Positions 44,477 to 56,026 are shown, numbered from the stretch's first letter. The stretch is 64,000 nt of DNA from Anomaloglossus baeobatrachus (GCF_048569485.1 NC_134355.1:661978215-662042214); one strand, 5' to 3'. The notes: generated by a model from the letters alone, not told the origin. Numbers and translations are program-made.

Positions 44477-45826
44477 TCACACGAGGTGGTAAGCGCGCTG
44501 CCATTCAGCCCGCTGGGCCCTCACATAGTCGGAGAGGGATTGGCCTGGCAAGCGGCGCAGCCTCCGGAACGGTTCATAGTTGACTGGTGGCTCTGACGCC
44601 TCTGTCTCCGGTTTTGACTCCTCGACCCCCGACGGGGGTGACGGGGTCGCTGTACGGGATGGCTGGGGACTACCCATGACGACCACCGGGTGCGTCACCA
44701 TACTCTGGTGGATCGCTAACACCGCCGGTGTCCCCTTTTCTGGCTCAGCTATCAGTCCTGTAATGACTTCTGGCGACACCGCCAGCGTGTTTCTCGGCCG
44801 GCAAGTCTCAGCCAGCACCGGTCTCTGTTGTGTACGTCTCCGGTACTGACACTCTTCCCACTCAATCTCTTGTTGCCACTGTGCGGCCTCTTGCGCAGTG
44901 GGCATCCGGGTCACTCCTACGGCAAATAGGCCCCGGCATCCCACTTCTCTCCGGAATTTCACTTTCTCTCCCGGATACAGGGTATGAAGGCGTTGGGGCA
45001 AGCCCTCAGTGTCCAGGTTAACCCAGTTATAAAAGAAGTGATCCCCGGTCTCTTCGTCCTCTATGAACCCATAGCCCTCGGCCTGATTAAATTTGACCAC
45101 GGTGCCAACGGTACACTGCCGATCAAACTCTTCGCTAAGGGGACCGGCCATTATCTCACGGGCCACGGTCTCGGCCAGTAACCTTTCTTGCACCGGATCT
45201 GTTTCAGGCGGCGGGGACTGTCGTCGGGTCAGGGGCGCCGGCTTCACCGGCTCCCAGAAAAATCCCCACTCGTCTTCCTCTAACTCCGGGGCATGTTGCT
45301 CTCCCAGGGCCGGAACTTCTGTGGGGGCTGGAGGTCCCACCTTGACTGGCGTAACCACCTCCGGACTCTGGAGGGGTGTTCCCAGGGTTTCGCTTCCCGG
45401 CTGTAGTTGCGTCTTGTAGGTGGCCCGGACTTCAGTGGATGTTTCACCGATCACGGCATCCCATGAAGTGACCCACGTTACTTTTGCGGGCCGCTCCGGA
45501 CCTCCTGGCACAGCCGGTAGCTTAATGGTAAGTGCCTCCTCGGCTGCAGTCTGCCTTAGGCGTCCTCTTCCCGAGCTGGTTGCCACCAGCGCGCCCGCTG
45601 CAGCTCGCTGTTTTGTCTGGGTCTCCATCTCACTCAGAGTCAGTCGCTGAGTTGGCGTCTCTTGCAGCCCTTCCTGTAATGGCGCCGGGGACGGTGGAGA
45701 TGCTGGGGAAGGTGGAGGCGGGCCTTCTTTTCCCGCTCTTGTATACACTCCACCCCCAGTCTCGCACATCAAATCGACCCAGCATAGGCGGCCCTTCTTT
45801 TTTTTCTGTAACGCCGCCCTCTTCAC
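44477..45826 (-). CDS. Cold-shock-domain protein of the second LTR element
   Basis: A 449-aa frame that appears whole. The cold-shock domain is central, about residues 240-308: GTVVKFNQAEGYGFIED, with RNP1-like EGYGFI (250-255), RNP2-like HFFYNW (263-268), a PGEKVKF strand (286-292) and GCRGLFAVGV (297-306). N-terminal of it are Pro-rich and acidic segments and EEDEWGFFWEP (183-193). C-terminal are a Glu/Gln-rich helix (310-333) and a basic YEPFRRLRRLPGQSL region (417-431). The true start may be Met1, Met20 or Met67, because the first 60 residues are low-complexity. The domain position differs from the family A protein, where the CSD is C-terminal. CSDs bind single-stranded nucleic acid; the role in the element is inferred. 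Confidence 0.82.
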   Translation of the reverse strand: MKRAALQKKKKGRLCWVDLMCETGGGVYTRAGKEGPPPPSPASPPSPAPLQEGLQETPTQRLTLSEMETQTKQRAAAGALVATSSGRGRLRQTAAEEALTIKLPAVPGGPERPAKVTWVTSWDAVIGETSTEVRATYKTQLQPGSETLGTPLQSPEVVTPVKVGPPAPTEVPALGEQHAPELEEDEWGFFWEPVKPAPLTRRQSPPPETDPVQERLLAETVAREIMAGPLSEEFDRQCTVGTVVKFNQAEGYGFIEDEETGDHFFYNWVNLDTEGLPQRLHTLYPGEKVKFRREVGCRGLFAVGVTRMPTAQEAAQWQQEIEWEECQYRRRTQQRPVLAETCRPRNTLAVSPEVITGLIAEPEKGTPAVLAIHQSMVTHPVVVMGSPQPSRTATPSPPSGVEESKPETEASEPPVNYEPFRRLRRLPGQSLSDYVRAQRAEWQRAYHLV

Positions 45827-45961
45827 ATGTCTTCAACAGCATCTTGGGGCCAGTACCTCCCCTCTTTGGGCGGCGTACTCTGTACTTCTTTTTCTTCGCC
45901 GGCCAGCTCAGGGTTCTTCGCTTGGTGCCAATTCTTCGCGTGCTCACTATTTGTGATGACG

Positions 45962-45982
45962 GCGGCCATCTTAGCGCCATCT
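45962..45982 (-). promoter_or_regulatory. Twin AAGATGGC (YY1-like) motifs in the leader
   Basis: In the minus direction the leader has CAAGATGGCGC and, a few bases on, AAGATGGCCGC, within 120 nt of the primer site. Family A elements carry the same core in their leaders. Binding is not shown. Confidence 0.45.
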
Positions 45983-46057
45983 TGTGCCTGGTCCAACGCC
46001 TTAGGCACCACTTGGTCTTCACATTCAGGGATCGGGACCCCCCCGCAGATAGTCCGC

Positions 46058-46075
46058 ATCCTGCCGACTACGCCA
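46058..46075 (-). other. Primer-binding site matching serine tRNA
   Basis: In the minus direction it reads TGGCGTAGTCGGCAGGAT, 2 nt after the LTR. From memory, vertebrate tRNA-Ser(AGA) ends ATCCTGCCGACTACG plus CCA, an exact 18-nt complement. Confidence 0.75.
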
Positions 46076-46077
46076 CA

Positions 46078-46800
46078 TGTAACGGGGTGCCGGGGGTGCC
46101 TCGGGGGTTGTAGTCATGGCCCCTCTGCGTGACAGGCTAACCCCCGGCCCCGCCGTCACTATTGGGACAGGGGATTGTTTTGCGAGGCAGAGTGTGGATG
46201 AAGGAAGCACGTTGACAGACGCAGGAAGATTCTGCAGGCGGGCATCAGTTGAACCAAACGGCATTTTATTGCACATAGTTTCACAACAGGCTCAATGCAC
46301 GAATCTTGTAACAAGCAATCACAATTCCTGCCGGGGAAAAACTGCTCCTGTCTTCTCTCCTCAGGGGACCTTGCCCGGCTACTTCTAGTCTTCTGCACCC
46401 GGGCTCCAGCTCCGGCTACCACAGATTTGACCCACACAACTCTGCTTCACCGACTAGGACACTTTCTTTCTCCTTTCTTTTGCTAGCTGCCACCATAGCT
46501 CCCACACTCTGCCGCCGTTGCTCTTGCTCCCCCGTCCCGGACTCTACTCACTCAAACTCAAACTTTCCTCCCTACAACACTCTCTCTCCCTCCCCTAAGC
46601 TGCCGGCTCCACCTCTCTCCTGCACTGTTTCTATGGGGACAGCCGTCCCACCAGGCCACTAGGGGGGGGGAACCCACTAATACAGTAAAAACACAATTTA
46701 TCATTAACATTAATATTAACAGCTTTATCTACCCCCAGCGTGGGGTATCTTCAGGGGGGAAAACTACTCCTCTTTGTAAGGGGCCCGTCCACCCCTTACA
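46078..46800 (-). repeat. 5' LTR of the second CSD element
   Basis: A 723-bp partner of 43331-44035, longer by two small insertions. Confidence 0.9.
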
Positions 46801-47349
46801 CTATCACCGGTCCGGGACGGAAGGCACAAAGGGGTATAGGGACCCTAGGTCGGGGAGAAGCTTCAGGCAACCCAGCAATTAACCTGAGGAGGACGGGGCC
46901 TTTATGGACTTTTCCCAACCCGCTCAGAGATCGGGGGCACTAGCCCAATGAGAGGGATAGGGCTTTCCTTGCAAGCAGCCCACTGAAATCCCAAGCGTGA
47001 GCTCCTGAGAGCAGCTCCCTCACTTAGCCATAGTGGGGAGTGGGGCCTGGATAGCTCCAAGCTACTAGGCCACAACGGACACTTACAAACTTTAGTGCCA
47101 GGAGGCAGGTTACGGACCAGCAGCAAAACTGCAGGGGACAGGACCCAGACTAGCTCCTTGCGAGAGGCAACGGTGTTCAGAGACTTGGCTTACCCTTTTC
47201 TCAGCATCTGTTTATTGGCTGAGTGAGTACCCGACTGACCCCTGCACTGCGTCCCCCTGCATCCCAGAGCACCATCCAGAGTCCCAGGGCCTTTCTCCTA
47301 CATGTGGAGGGCAACAAAACCTTGCTGCCCCACTTCATCACCTCGAGTA

Positions 47350-48500
47350 TGTACCGCCCCACGCTCGGCTGCAGCTGAGCCGCTCGGATCCGGGCTCATT
47401 TGTCGGTGGCTCGAGCGCCTCCGGACCGGGGGTCACTTCACTCTGAAAGGGGCTGGCGCTTTGAGGGGGATTATGTTTAAGGCCGGGGCATGGTTTGAGT
47501 TTGTGACGCCATCCACGGGTTGTGGTGAATGTGGACACCACCGCTGCTGTTTACTAGGCACCCGGGGAAGATGGGATGCAGCTTTAGGTGTTAACCCCTC
47601 CGTGGGCAGGGGTGATGGCCCCGGGACCCGATTGGTGTGGTGTGTCGGTGCTTGGCGGTGCAGGGCGATGCATGGCCCAAGGGCCCAGTTGTACTCACTA
47701 TTACAGATGCACGAGAGTCACTGGTAAACCAAAAAGATGGTGGTCAGTGCCCAGTCGGCTGCGTCTGGTCCCCCACCCAGGTTGGTGGTCTCCGCCTTTC
47801 TCCTGCACCTTCTTTGTAGTTGGACACCCATGCTTCAGCTACGGGAGCCCCGCTCCCCGGCTTGTATGTGTCGGGAGAGCCCGTTTGCCCGCAGACGCTG
47901 GCCCGTGGGATCTCTAAGCCTGGGCGGTGGCGTTGATCCCTCTCGGTGGGCTGTTGTCTTCAGTCGGGACTTGGGTGGGAAAGGAACTAAAGTCCAGACA
48001 TCACTCAGTTAATTAACTTAGTCCGGTAGTTTCGGGACCAAGCTTCAGGGTCTGAGTACTCCCACTTGTGTTCTGGTTTCCAGTCGGTTCCCCGGTTCGG
48101 TACCGGCGGGTCACTACCCTGTCCCGGTCCCTTACCGATTCGACCTGGCCATCTTCCCGTCTCTTGCAAGCTGAGGCCACTGTATGCCTCCTAGCCAGGA
48201 GGTGACTGGGCTCCAACTCAGGCACCTGGTATAGACTGTGGCAGACCTGGGCAAAGGTCTGCCTCTGCACTTAACCTTCACTCCTCAACTCCCTATCACA
48301 ATCTCCCACTATTTTTCCTGCCTCAGGGCCGGTGAACTCCTTGGTGGGCGTGTCCAACTGCCTGGCCACACCCCCCCTGGTGTGCTCATCAAACCCTGAG
48401 GGAGGGGACTAGGTTTTAAAGGTTGTCTGTTACCCTTTTTAGGGGACGGGTGTTGTGCAAGGGCCTACCTGTGACTACCTGGCTAGTCCAGGGCGTCACA
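47350..48500 (-). repeat. Solo LTR of family B, nested in family D LTR
   Basis: In the minus direction it begins TGTGACGCCCTGGACTAGCC and ends GGGGCGGTACA. It is flanked by AGTA (47346-47349, 48501-48504). The inverted TGGCGTCACAAA lies at 47500-47511. Confidence 0.87.
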
Positions 48501-48693
48501 AGTACTCCCAATGGCAGCGACGGTACTCCCCATTACCGTCAACCACGGGTGGTGTCAGGAACTATATACCAAATCCCCTGTAAATATTCCCCCTTTTCAG
48601 TTAGTGTGGCCCAAGGACCCCGGGTCCGGAGACCCTCGAGTCACGAGTAGTTACTTTCCCCAGACCCGAGCGGTTCGATACGCTGCACAGATT

Positions 48694-49111
48694 GACTGCA
48701 TGTGGGCCCATTTAAAATTGTTTTTCCATCTTCACTGCGTGTCATGTGACGTTCAGCTCTGAAAGTACTTGGTGGCACGGTGGCATCAGACTCTGTTCAC
48801 ACTACAGAGTCTGACAAGCAACCTGAGGCTTCTGAATTGTTCAGCCAGAGCTGGGTGTTGTCCGATTCAGGGTCACTGGACTTCAACTCTGCAGGAGTTC
48901 ATTCCTGCAGACCAGTGGGTAGGAGCTAGGAACTCAGGTTCCTAATTGCCACATGTAGCTGTCTTTCCTATTTAAGACACTGCTTTCTTCCGGTATCCGT
49001 CAATGATAATTTCAGCATAAGCTCTAGTCATCCTGGTCTTTTAGGTGAACCTATTTATGGTGATCTTTGTTGCGAGTTTGAGGTGAGTGGACATTCCCCT
49101 ATTGTGTGTTA
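48694..49111. other. Intergenic, nothing recognised
   Basis: 'cctatttaagacactgctttc' near 48970 looks leader-like, but no element could be delimited. Probably continues at 50151 as the DNA split by the LTR that follows. Confidence 0.35.
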
Positions 49112-50150
49112 TGTAGCACCCCTGAACCCTTGAGGGTGCTACAAAGTTCTGCATCCCTGCCAGGATGCAGGGCCTACCCCTTTAGGGACCCAGAACCCCA
49201 GTGCCGGTAGCACCAAAAACCCAGGTAATCCCAGTTTTCCCCAACATTCCCTCATACAATGGTAGCCAGCTAGGGTGGGACCAATGGATGGCCGCCTAGA
49301 GGTGGAGCCACTCTAGACAACTAGTTGACCAGGTGAGAGGGGAAGACTGTGGAGACTAATCCGTTGAGAGTTGACAGCAGAAGTGTGAATGTGTGACTGA
49401 GCAACGTCCTGACTTGGGTTGACGGTAACCTGGTACCCAGGAGAATTGGTTGCCGGAGGAGTACTCCCAGAACTACGCACCGACGGGGTACAGGACCATA
49501 GGACTGGAAAGAGCTTCAAGCCGACCTGTTAACACCTGCACAGCAAAGGGGACCATCAAGTATCTTGCTGACCTTAAAGAATCCACAGACTCAGTAGCAA
49601 AGGGAGAACCGGGGACAGGACCAGAGACTCCAACCTCACAGGGTTCAAGCTACTGTCAGGCAGACAAAAGTGGACAAACCACAGAACAGGGACCCCCAGT
49701 GTTCTATACCACAAGGACCCACTTACCAGAGACTAGTGCAAGGGAGGAAGGTACCAGAGAACCAGACTGGCACTGGGACGAAGAGGACCTGGAGGCGAAA
49801 CTAGCCGGCCGTGGAACATCTAAAGTGAGTAAACCAGTTGCACTGAACACCTGTCTGGACTCTCTTCTGATGCCCACTGCACCATACACCTGCTGGGGAA
49901 AAACCCTACTTGTGGAGGGACTACCAAGGACTAGTAAGCTGCTAATACCACCAGCCCCAGTAGAGACATTCTGCAGCGGCGGCTCCCTACACATAGCCGC
50001 AACACCGCAAGTAGCATCACGAATAAACTCTATTCAAATATCCCCATTACAAAAAAGGCCCAGGGCACGGAACCAGATAACGGCTATTATCGTGACATTC
50101 CAAGACATACACTACCTGGAACAGAGTACCCCATATCCCGGGGTGCTACA
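49112..50150 (+). repeat. Solo LTR of family C
   Basis: TGTAGCACCCCTGAACCC...GGGGTGCTACA, 1039 bp, flanked by the 5-bp duplication TGTTA (49107-49111, 50151-50155). AAGTGAGTAAACC is near 49825, and TAGCATCACGAA lies at 50012-50023. Confidence 0.87.
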
Positions 50151-50155
50151 TGTTA

Positions 50156-50913
50156 CTTTCTTCCCTTTTCGTTGTTCCCCTGTACACATAATGTCTCTCC
50201 TGTGTGTTTTGAGTGCAATATGTACACTTTTTTTTTTCTCCCTGATCCATGCAGTTTTTGTGGGATTTTGTCACTTTTTTCCAGCCTGCTCCAAGAGTTG
50301 GGGAGAGGGGGAGTAAGACCAAGGCTCGGACAGGAGTCAGGGTCATGCTGAAAGCTTAGACCTGGCTACCATCAAGCCTACCTCTGAGATAAGAGACAGC
50401 GCAGAGTCTCGAGTCTGAGGGTCAGTCCAAGGGTTTTAATTCTGTCATTGCATACCCAGTGACACGTGGGTGAAGTGGGAATACAGGTATATAGGGGCCA
50501 TTTATTTAATTTCTTGCCCTCTACTCCTCTCTAAAGATGAGCAGAACAATTAAAGTTGAGCTCAGACAGATTTTAGAGAAAGTTCTGTTCTGGACATGAA
50601 CACTATTGGAAGTTTTTTGGACACGCTACATCTGATAACAAGAAGATGTGTATCCAGCACCGATGTAGATAAAACTCAAATTTATTAGTAATAGTAAAAA
50701 ACACAGAACAGCTGATGCGTTTCAGGTGTTTGTATTTCTAAATTTGAGAGTTTTATCTACATCACTGCTGAATACACATCTTCTCACTTTCGGTGGAAGC
50801 CAGCCACGTATTGCCATGCACCTCCAATCAAGTCCAGCACAACATAATGGCTGCTTGGACATTACATGAACTCATGGCGAGCTGATCATCTAGTTTTTGT
50901 TTCTAAATCCATC
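50156..50913. other. Intergenic with a 45-bp-arm hairpin
   Basis: AGAAGATGTGTATCCAGCAC...AAACTCAAATTTA (about 50640-50684) is inverted at about 50739-50783, around 'gctgatgcgtttcaggtg'. The rest is unassigned. Confidence 0.45.
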
Positions 50914-52005
50914 TGTCGTGGGCGGAGGGGAGTTTCGAGGAACGCCGCTCACCTGAGGGATTCGCTGGCGCTCGGGTCCGGTGCTTCTGCTCCTCGGTGG
51001 CTCGAGCAGCGCCTCTTCGCCCACGAGTGAAAAGGGAGGGAAGGTTAGTTGGTGATGGGTTGTCGGTTGTGACGCTACCCACGGGGTTGTGGTGATGGTG
51101 GGCACCACCGCTGCTGGTGATGGGGGTTCCCGGGAGCGATGGCGGGGAGCAGCTGAGGTGTTGGCCCCTCCGTGGGTAGGGGCGGTTGGTCCCAGGGCCC
51201 CGGTTCGGGGAGTAGTGAGGAGGGGATAGGTGCAGGTGCCGATGCGGGGAGGCCGGGTGGATGCGGGGGGGGCAGCGCCGTGCAAGGTGGCACTGGTGTA
51301 CTCACTCAGGTAGTCAATAACAGAGTCACTGGTAAACCAAACGGCTGGATGGACGGGGCCCACAGTTGGCTGTGGTGTCTTCACTCTCCCCAGACGGGTT
51401 GATGGTGGCCGTCTTTCCCTGCACCTGTGTGTAAGTGTTTGACCCCTATGGATTCCCACAGGTGGTCCGCTCCCCGGCTTGTTCGTGTCGGGAGAGCCAG
51501 TTTTGCCCGCAGGCGCTGGCCCTTGAATCTCTGGCCGTGGCGCTTATCCGGACGGGTTGGGCTGTTGCCTTCTGACGGGACTTGGTTGGGAATGAACCCC
51601 TGAGGTCCAGACCACAATCAGAGAATTTGACCGTTACGGCGGCTTCCGAGCCTAGTCGGGGTCTGAGTACCCTGCCTTGGTGCTTAGCTTCGATCCGCTC
51701 CCCGGTTCGGTACCGGCGGGCCACCGCCCAACCCCGATCCTACGGTTCCGCAGACTTCCACTAACGCCTGCAGACGGCCACCACCGTCTCCCGACCTTGC
51801 CGATGGTGCCTGACACACACACACACACACACAGTGTTACTCCTCTCACTTCCACTGCCTAACACAATCTGTCTTTTTCCCGCCTCCAGGCCTGTGAACT
51901 CCTCGGTGGGTGGGGCCAACCGCCTTGCTCCACCCCACCTGGTGTGGACATCAAACCCTGGATGGAGGCAGCAAGGGTTTTGTTTGACTGGTGTTCCTGT
52001 TTTTA
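50914..52005 (-). repeat. Solo LTR of family A, truncated
   Basis: It begins (plus strand) TGTCGTGGGCGG and follows the other family A LTRs up to about 52005, where the terminal GGGCGTCACA part is missing. The motif is inverted at 51066-51077, and GTACTCACTCAGG is near 51298. A (CA)n run lies at about 51814-51833. Confidence 0.75.
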
Positions 52006-52128
52006 CCCCCAATGTGAGCCATTCAAACACTGCAAGCGGCTCACACTGGGCCGAGCACCGAGCGAACCCGGTCAAGGCGATGCTCGCTCAAGTGGTTTGC
52101 ATACGTAAAGCACCTGAGCTCCGAACTC

Positions 52129-52726
52129 TTAAGGGGGCTTAACACGTTAGCGATATCGCTAGCAATTCGTAGCGATAGCGAGCGTGTAAGTACCCGCCCC
52201 CGTCGCGCATGCGATTGTTTGTGATCGCTGCCCTAGCGAACATTATTGCTACGCAGCGTCACACATACTTACCTGGTTGGCGGCATCGCTGTGACTGCCG
52301 AACAATCTCTCCTTCAACGGGGAGGAACGTTCGGCATCATAGCGACGTCACCGGAACGTCACTAAGCGGCCGGCCAATCAAAGCGGAGGGGCGGAGCTGA
52401 GCATGATTTAAACATCCCGCCCACCTCTTCCTTCCGCATTGGGGCCGGCGGCAGGTAAGGAGACGTTCCTCGCTCATGCTGTGTCACACATAACGATGTG
52501 TGCTGCCGCATGAGCGATGAACCACAACGCTAAACAACCCTTACTGATTTTTGAGTTTGGGACGACCTCTCCATGGTGAACGATTTTCACCATTTTTGAG
52601 GTCGCCTAAGGTCGCTGGTAAGTATTACACGCTGCGATATCGTTAATGACGCCGGATGTGCGTCACTAACAACTTGACCCCGGCGACCAAACATTAACGA
52701 TATCGTAGCGTGTAAAGCCCCCTTTA
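52129..52726. mobile_element. TTAA-type MITE, copy 2
   Basis: Left TTAA (52129-52132), right TTTA (52723-52726). The ends are GGGGGCTTAACACG and CGTGTAAAGCCCCC, with the same interior plan as 6031-6581 (TTACCTG, GCGGAGGGGCGGAG, GATATCG). Confidence 0.7.
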
Positions 52727-53016
52727 CACTAATTTGTAAAATTGATGTTCAGTACAAATATTGAATTCTAAAGGTTGGTTTCGCTCATCTTTATGCATTT
52801 CTCCTTAATATATGCAATTCTTTTCAAATTTTTGTCATAAATAAAGCCTCCATGTTATTGTAGTTTAGTTACAGTGAATAAAATGCAGCTGAGCTGTAAT
52901 ACCAGCCATGGCCTAAAGCGAACAGGGTACCAGACAAAAACTTCAAAAGTCATAATATCAAAAAGACACTACATTTTGTGTGGTAATCAGACATAACTTA
53001 AAACATTGTAGGAAAC

Positions 53017-53049
<33 letters not shown>

Positions 53050-53191
53050 ACATTCATAAGTGAAAATAAAGTTTAATAATTTTACTGCTAAATTTTTACA
53101 ATTTTGTTTATATTACTATTCATTCTTATGCAACAATACTGTGAGAAATTACAAGAGTGGTCTGTTCCATGGCTGTGGACCATTCAGAACT
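52727..53191. other. AT-rich stretch with poly-A run
   Basis: A 28-bp A-run at about 53020-53047; otherwise nothing recognised. Confidence 0.45.
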
Positions 53192-53662
53192 TTAAGGCCT
53201 AAAACACACGGCATGAAAATCAGAGTGAGTGGAATGCGATAAAACATTGCATTCTACTCGGACCAATATTAGCCTGTGTGTCAGCACCCATGAGCGATTA
53301 TTTTCTCAGCCCTAATCGGACCGAGAAAACAATTTGAGCATGCAGTGGGTGCAATGCAATCCTGGTTTCTGTCGCACCCATTCTAGTCTATTGGGCGAGA
53401 GAAAAATTGCACTGCACTTGCAGAACACCGGTGTAATGCGAGTGCAGGGCGAGAATGGCAATAGCCAGCAACGGAGGAGAAAGGGAGATAAAGCCCTCCC
53501 TCCCCTCCGCAGCTCTGGCCCACCCCCCACAGCTGAGGTCCGATTGCACGATCGAACCTCAGTCGCAGTGACACTAGCATGACACTCGGATCCCGCTGTG
53601 TTGCCAGCATAAGCAGAGTGTCATGCGAGGATTGCAGTAGTCCCCAATGTGGCCCTGGCCTT
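53192..53662. mobile_element. MITE with AAGGCC ends
   Basis: It starts TTAAGGCCTAAAACACACGG and ends ATGTGGCCCTGGCCTTAG. It is rich in short inverted words (GCAATGCAAT, GAGTGCAG). Non-coding. Confidence 0.5.
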
Positions 53663-54394
53663 AGCCTGAAAGTAGTGTTGTATAGCAACTGTGAGATCAT
53701 GAATGTCTCCATATTCTCTGCATGTAGATTCATTTTAAGTGGGAACAATCTACTATGGCACAATTTTTTTTTAGATAAATGCATCTGCTCAAAGAATCAA
53801 AATTGCTTTGAATTTTCATTAAAAATCTAGATTTCACATATTTTGGGGATTCTATTTGCTGGAATGGGGCAAACACCAACTACCATTTTGCAGGTAACAG
53901 CCTGAAAGGAGTAAAATTGTATAAAAAAAAAAAATATACTACATTATGCATAACTAATACTCCCCTTGCAGTGGCTTTCATCTCTCTAGCCTCACAGATC
54001 TCTCAGACTCCAGAGTCTCTGCAGTGCTGGCACTCTGGTGATGACTGGTCTTCACAATGTCATGATATCGGGTGGTGACATCATGGTAGGCTTACTTCAT
54101 CCCTTGTGATATCATTATGTTGTGAGGCCTAGTCAGCACCCAAGGCCCTGAAGAGTGACTGGTGCCAGAGGAATCTGGACAGATGGAAAGGATAGTATTA
54201 TACCTATTTTCAGTCCTACATTTAGTATGTTCTGGGGTCTGCCAAGATTCCTGTAGCATATTAAAAAGTCTTTAAAATAGCAAATTTGAGGTGAATCAAA
54301 TTTCACCAAAACAAGGCAAATCTTCTGAATCTGAATTTTGGCAATTTTACTCATGTCCAGATACGGTATGGTCACGTGTTTGACATCTTTGTTT
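53663..54394. other. Intergenic, nothing recognised
   Basis: AT-rich; no gene. Confidence 0.4.
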
Positions 54395-54985
54395 GCATAT
54401 GTGTGATATCAGGGTGACATGTACCAGAGAAAACAAGTGTCTTTGAAATAAAAGGAATTTCTATACTCCCCTTTCTCCAGGCCTTTCTTCGGCTCCTTTG
54501 TCTCCTGCTTCTGACCCCCACTAATTATGCTTATTGTATATTCACTGCACCTCGGGCCAGGAAGAAGGAGCATTGCCTGGGACAGGCGAGTATCCAGCAG
54601 TGTGTGTACAGTGACGTCAAAGAGGTCACCAGAGTTCTCAATGAACTCAGATGACCTCTTGATGACACTCCCACTACAGCGGGCGTCACTACGGTGACTT
54701 CATGAGTTCATCAGAGTTAATTGGGAACTCGGATGACTTCCTGGACGTCACTGTACACACACTGCGGGATACTCACCTGTCAACGGCAATGCTGTCCCTG
54801 GTGATGTTGTCCCTGGCAATGCTCCTACTTCCAGGTCCGAGGTGCAGGGAATATTCAATAAGCATATTTAGCAGGGGTCAGAAGCAGGAGACAACAAAGC
54901 TAAAGTCATCAGGACTGGAGACAGGCGAGTATAGAAATTCCTGTGATTTCAAAGACATGTTTTCTCCGGTATGTGTCACACTGAT
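54395..54985. mobile_element. Foldback MITE, about 590 bp
   Basis: The left arm ('ttgaaataaaaggaatttctatactc', 'tgacgtcaaagaggtcacc') is inverted in the right arm ('gagtatagaaattcctgtgatttcaa', 'tggacgtcactgtac'). The arms run about 54395-54680 and 54695-54985. Confidence 0.65.
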
Positions 54986-55065
54986 CTCACACAGATCACA
55001 TAAGTGTTCATTCCGTATGACACCCGTGCTGTTGGAGGAAAAAAAAAAAAAAAAAATGGACATAG

Positions 55066-55735
55066 CTTCAGGCAACCTGACAATTTACTCGACGAGAACG
55101 GAGCCTTCAAGATCCGTTCACCAACCGCTCCAAAAATCGGGGTACTAGTGCAACGAGGGGGATAGGACTTTCCACAAATACGGTTCAGAAAATCCCAAGC
55201 GTGAACCCTGAGAGCAAGCTTCCACACTTAGCCATAGTGGGGAGTGGGACCCGGCAGGTTCCACACTACCGGGACCAACAAAGAAGTAACAATGCCAGGA
55301 GGCAGGTCATGGATCACCAGGCAACACCATCGGGGACGGGACCCGAACTAGCTGCCCTCAGCGGCAGCGGTATCCAGAACTTTGGTTTATCCAGTTGTCG
55401 GTGTCAGCTTTATGGACTGAGTGAGTATGGAAGTGGCCCCTGCGGTCCCCATTGCACCCCCCAAACACTGTCACCGAGTCCCAGGGCATTCCCCCCACCC
55501 ATGGAGGGTTCTAACACCTGGCTGCCCCATTCCATCGACCCCATGCACTCCCAACTGCAGCGGTGGTACTCCCAAAATTACAACAAACCACAGGTGGCAT
55601 CACGAACTCTAACACATCCCCTGTAAATAATCCCCCTTTGTTTGAGTGGCCACACGACCCCCGGGTTAGGAGACCCCTTGAGCCACCGCGGATCCGGATC
55701 CGAGCAGCTCTGCTGCTGGCACGGGGGCGGCACAA
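55066..55735 (+). repeat. LTR fragment of family D, 5'-truncated
   Basis: Similar to the D LTR from AGCTTCAGGCAACC onward, ending GGGGGCGGCACA. GACTGAGTGAGTATGG is near 55420, and TGGCATCACGAA lies at 55595-55606. An A-run precedes it where the 5' half is lost. Confidence 0.7.
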
Positions 55736-56026
55736 AAACACGGATGTGTGTAACGCCAGAGAACATGGGTATATGTGCCATCCGTGTTAAAAATAGATGT
55801 CACATGTACCTGACACACGGACGTCTGAAACCGGCCTAAGGCAAATTTGTGAACAATGCTTGAGAGAAAAAGTCCTCTTCTATAGTAGGTAAAAAAAAGT
55901 CTTAGACTTAGATTTTTGAAGTCAGCTCATGAAAACTGGGAGTAACCAAAAAAACACAAAAAAAAACGCTTGTGTATAGTGTTGTTCAGCAAAATATACA
56001 TCATATACATATATATTCACTGTGTC
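55736..56026. other. Downstream of the CYP2 gene
   Basis: Probable 3' untranslated region and flank. No clear polyadenylation signal was identified. Confidence 0.4.

Larger units (their letters stand above)
43331..46800 (-). mobile_element. Second CSD-coding LTR element, full length
   Basis: A 3470-bp element with LTRs 43331-44035 and 46078-46800 and target duplication CTAT (43327-43330, 46801-46804). The purine tract is inverted at 44036-44052. The primer site is at 46058-46075. It has one coding frame (44477-45826) and no gag or pol. The LTRs differ at about 14 positions plus two small indels in about 705 bp, near 2%, so it is fairly young. It looks structurally whole. The LTR sequence is unlike families A to D. 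Confidence 0.9.
42913..48689 (+). repeat. Solo LTR of family D, split by two later insertions
   Basis: The outer LTR begins TGTAACGCCCCTGGAC and ends ACGCTGCACA, flanked by GATT (42909-42912 and 48690-48693). Without the insertions (43331-46804 and 47350-48504) it is about 1.15 kb. It contains GGCTGAGTGAGTACC near 47218 and a TGGTGTCAGGAA motif at 48550-48561. Confidence 0.8.

Noticed and set aside
49450-50316. A 288-residue frame in the family C LTR
   Set aside because: It crosses the LTR end into unrelated DNA and has no homologous frame in other C copies.
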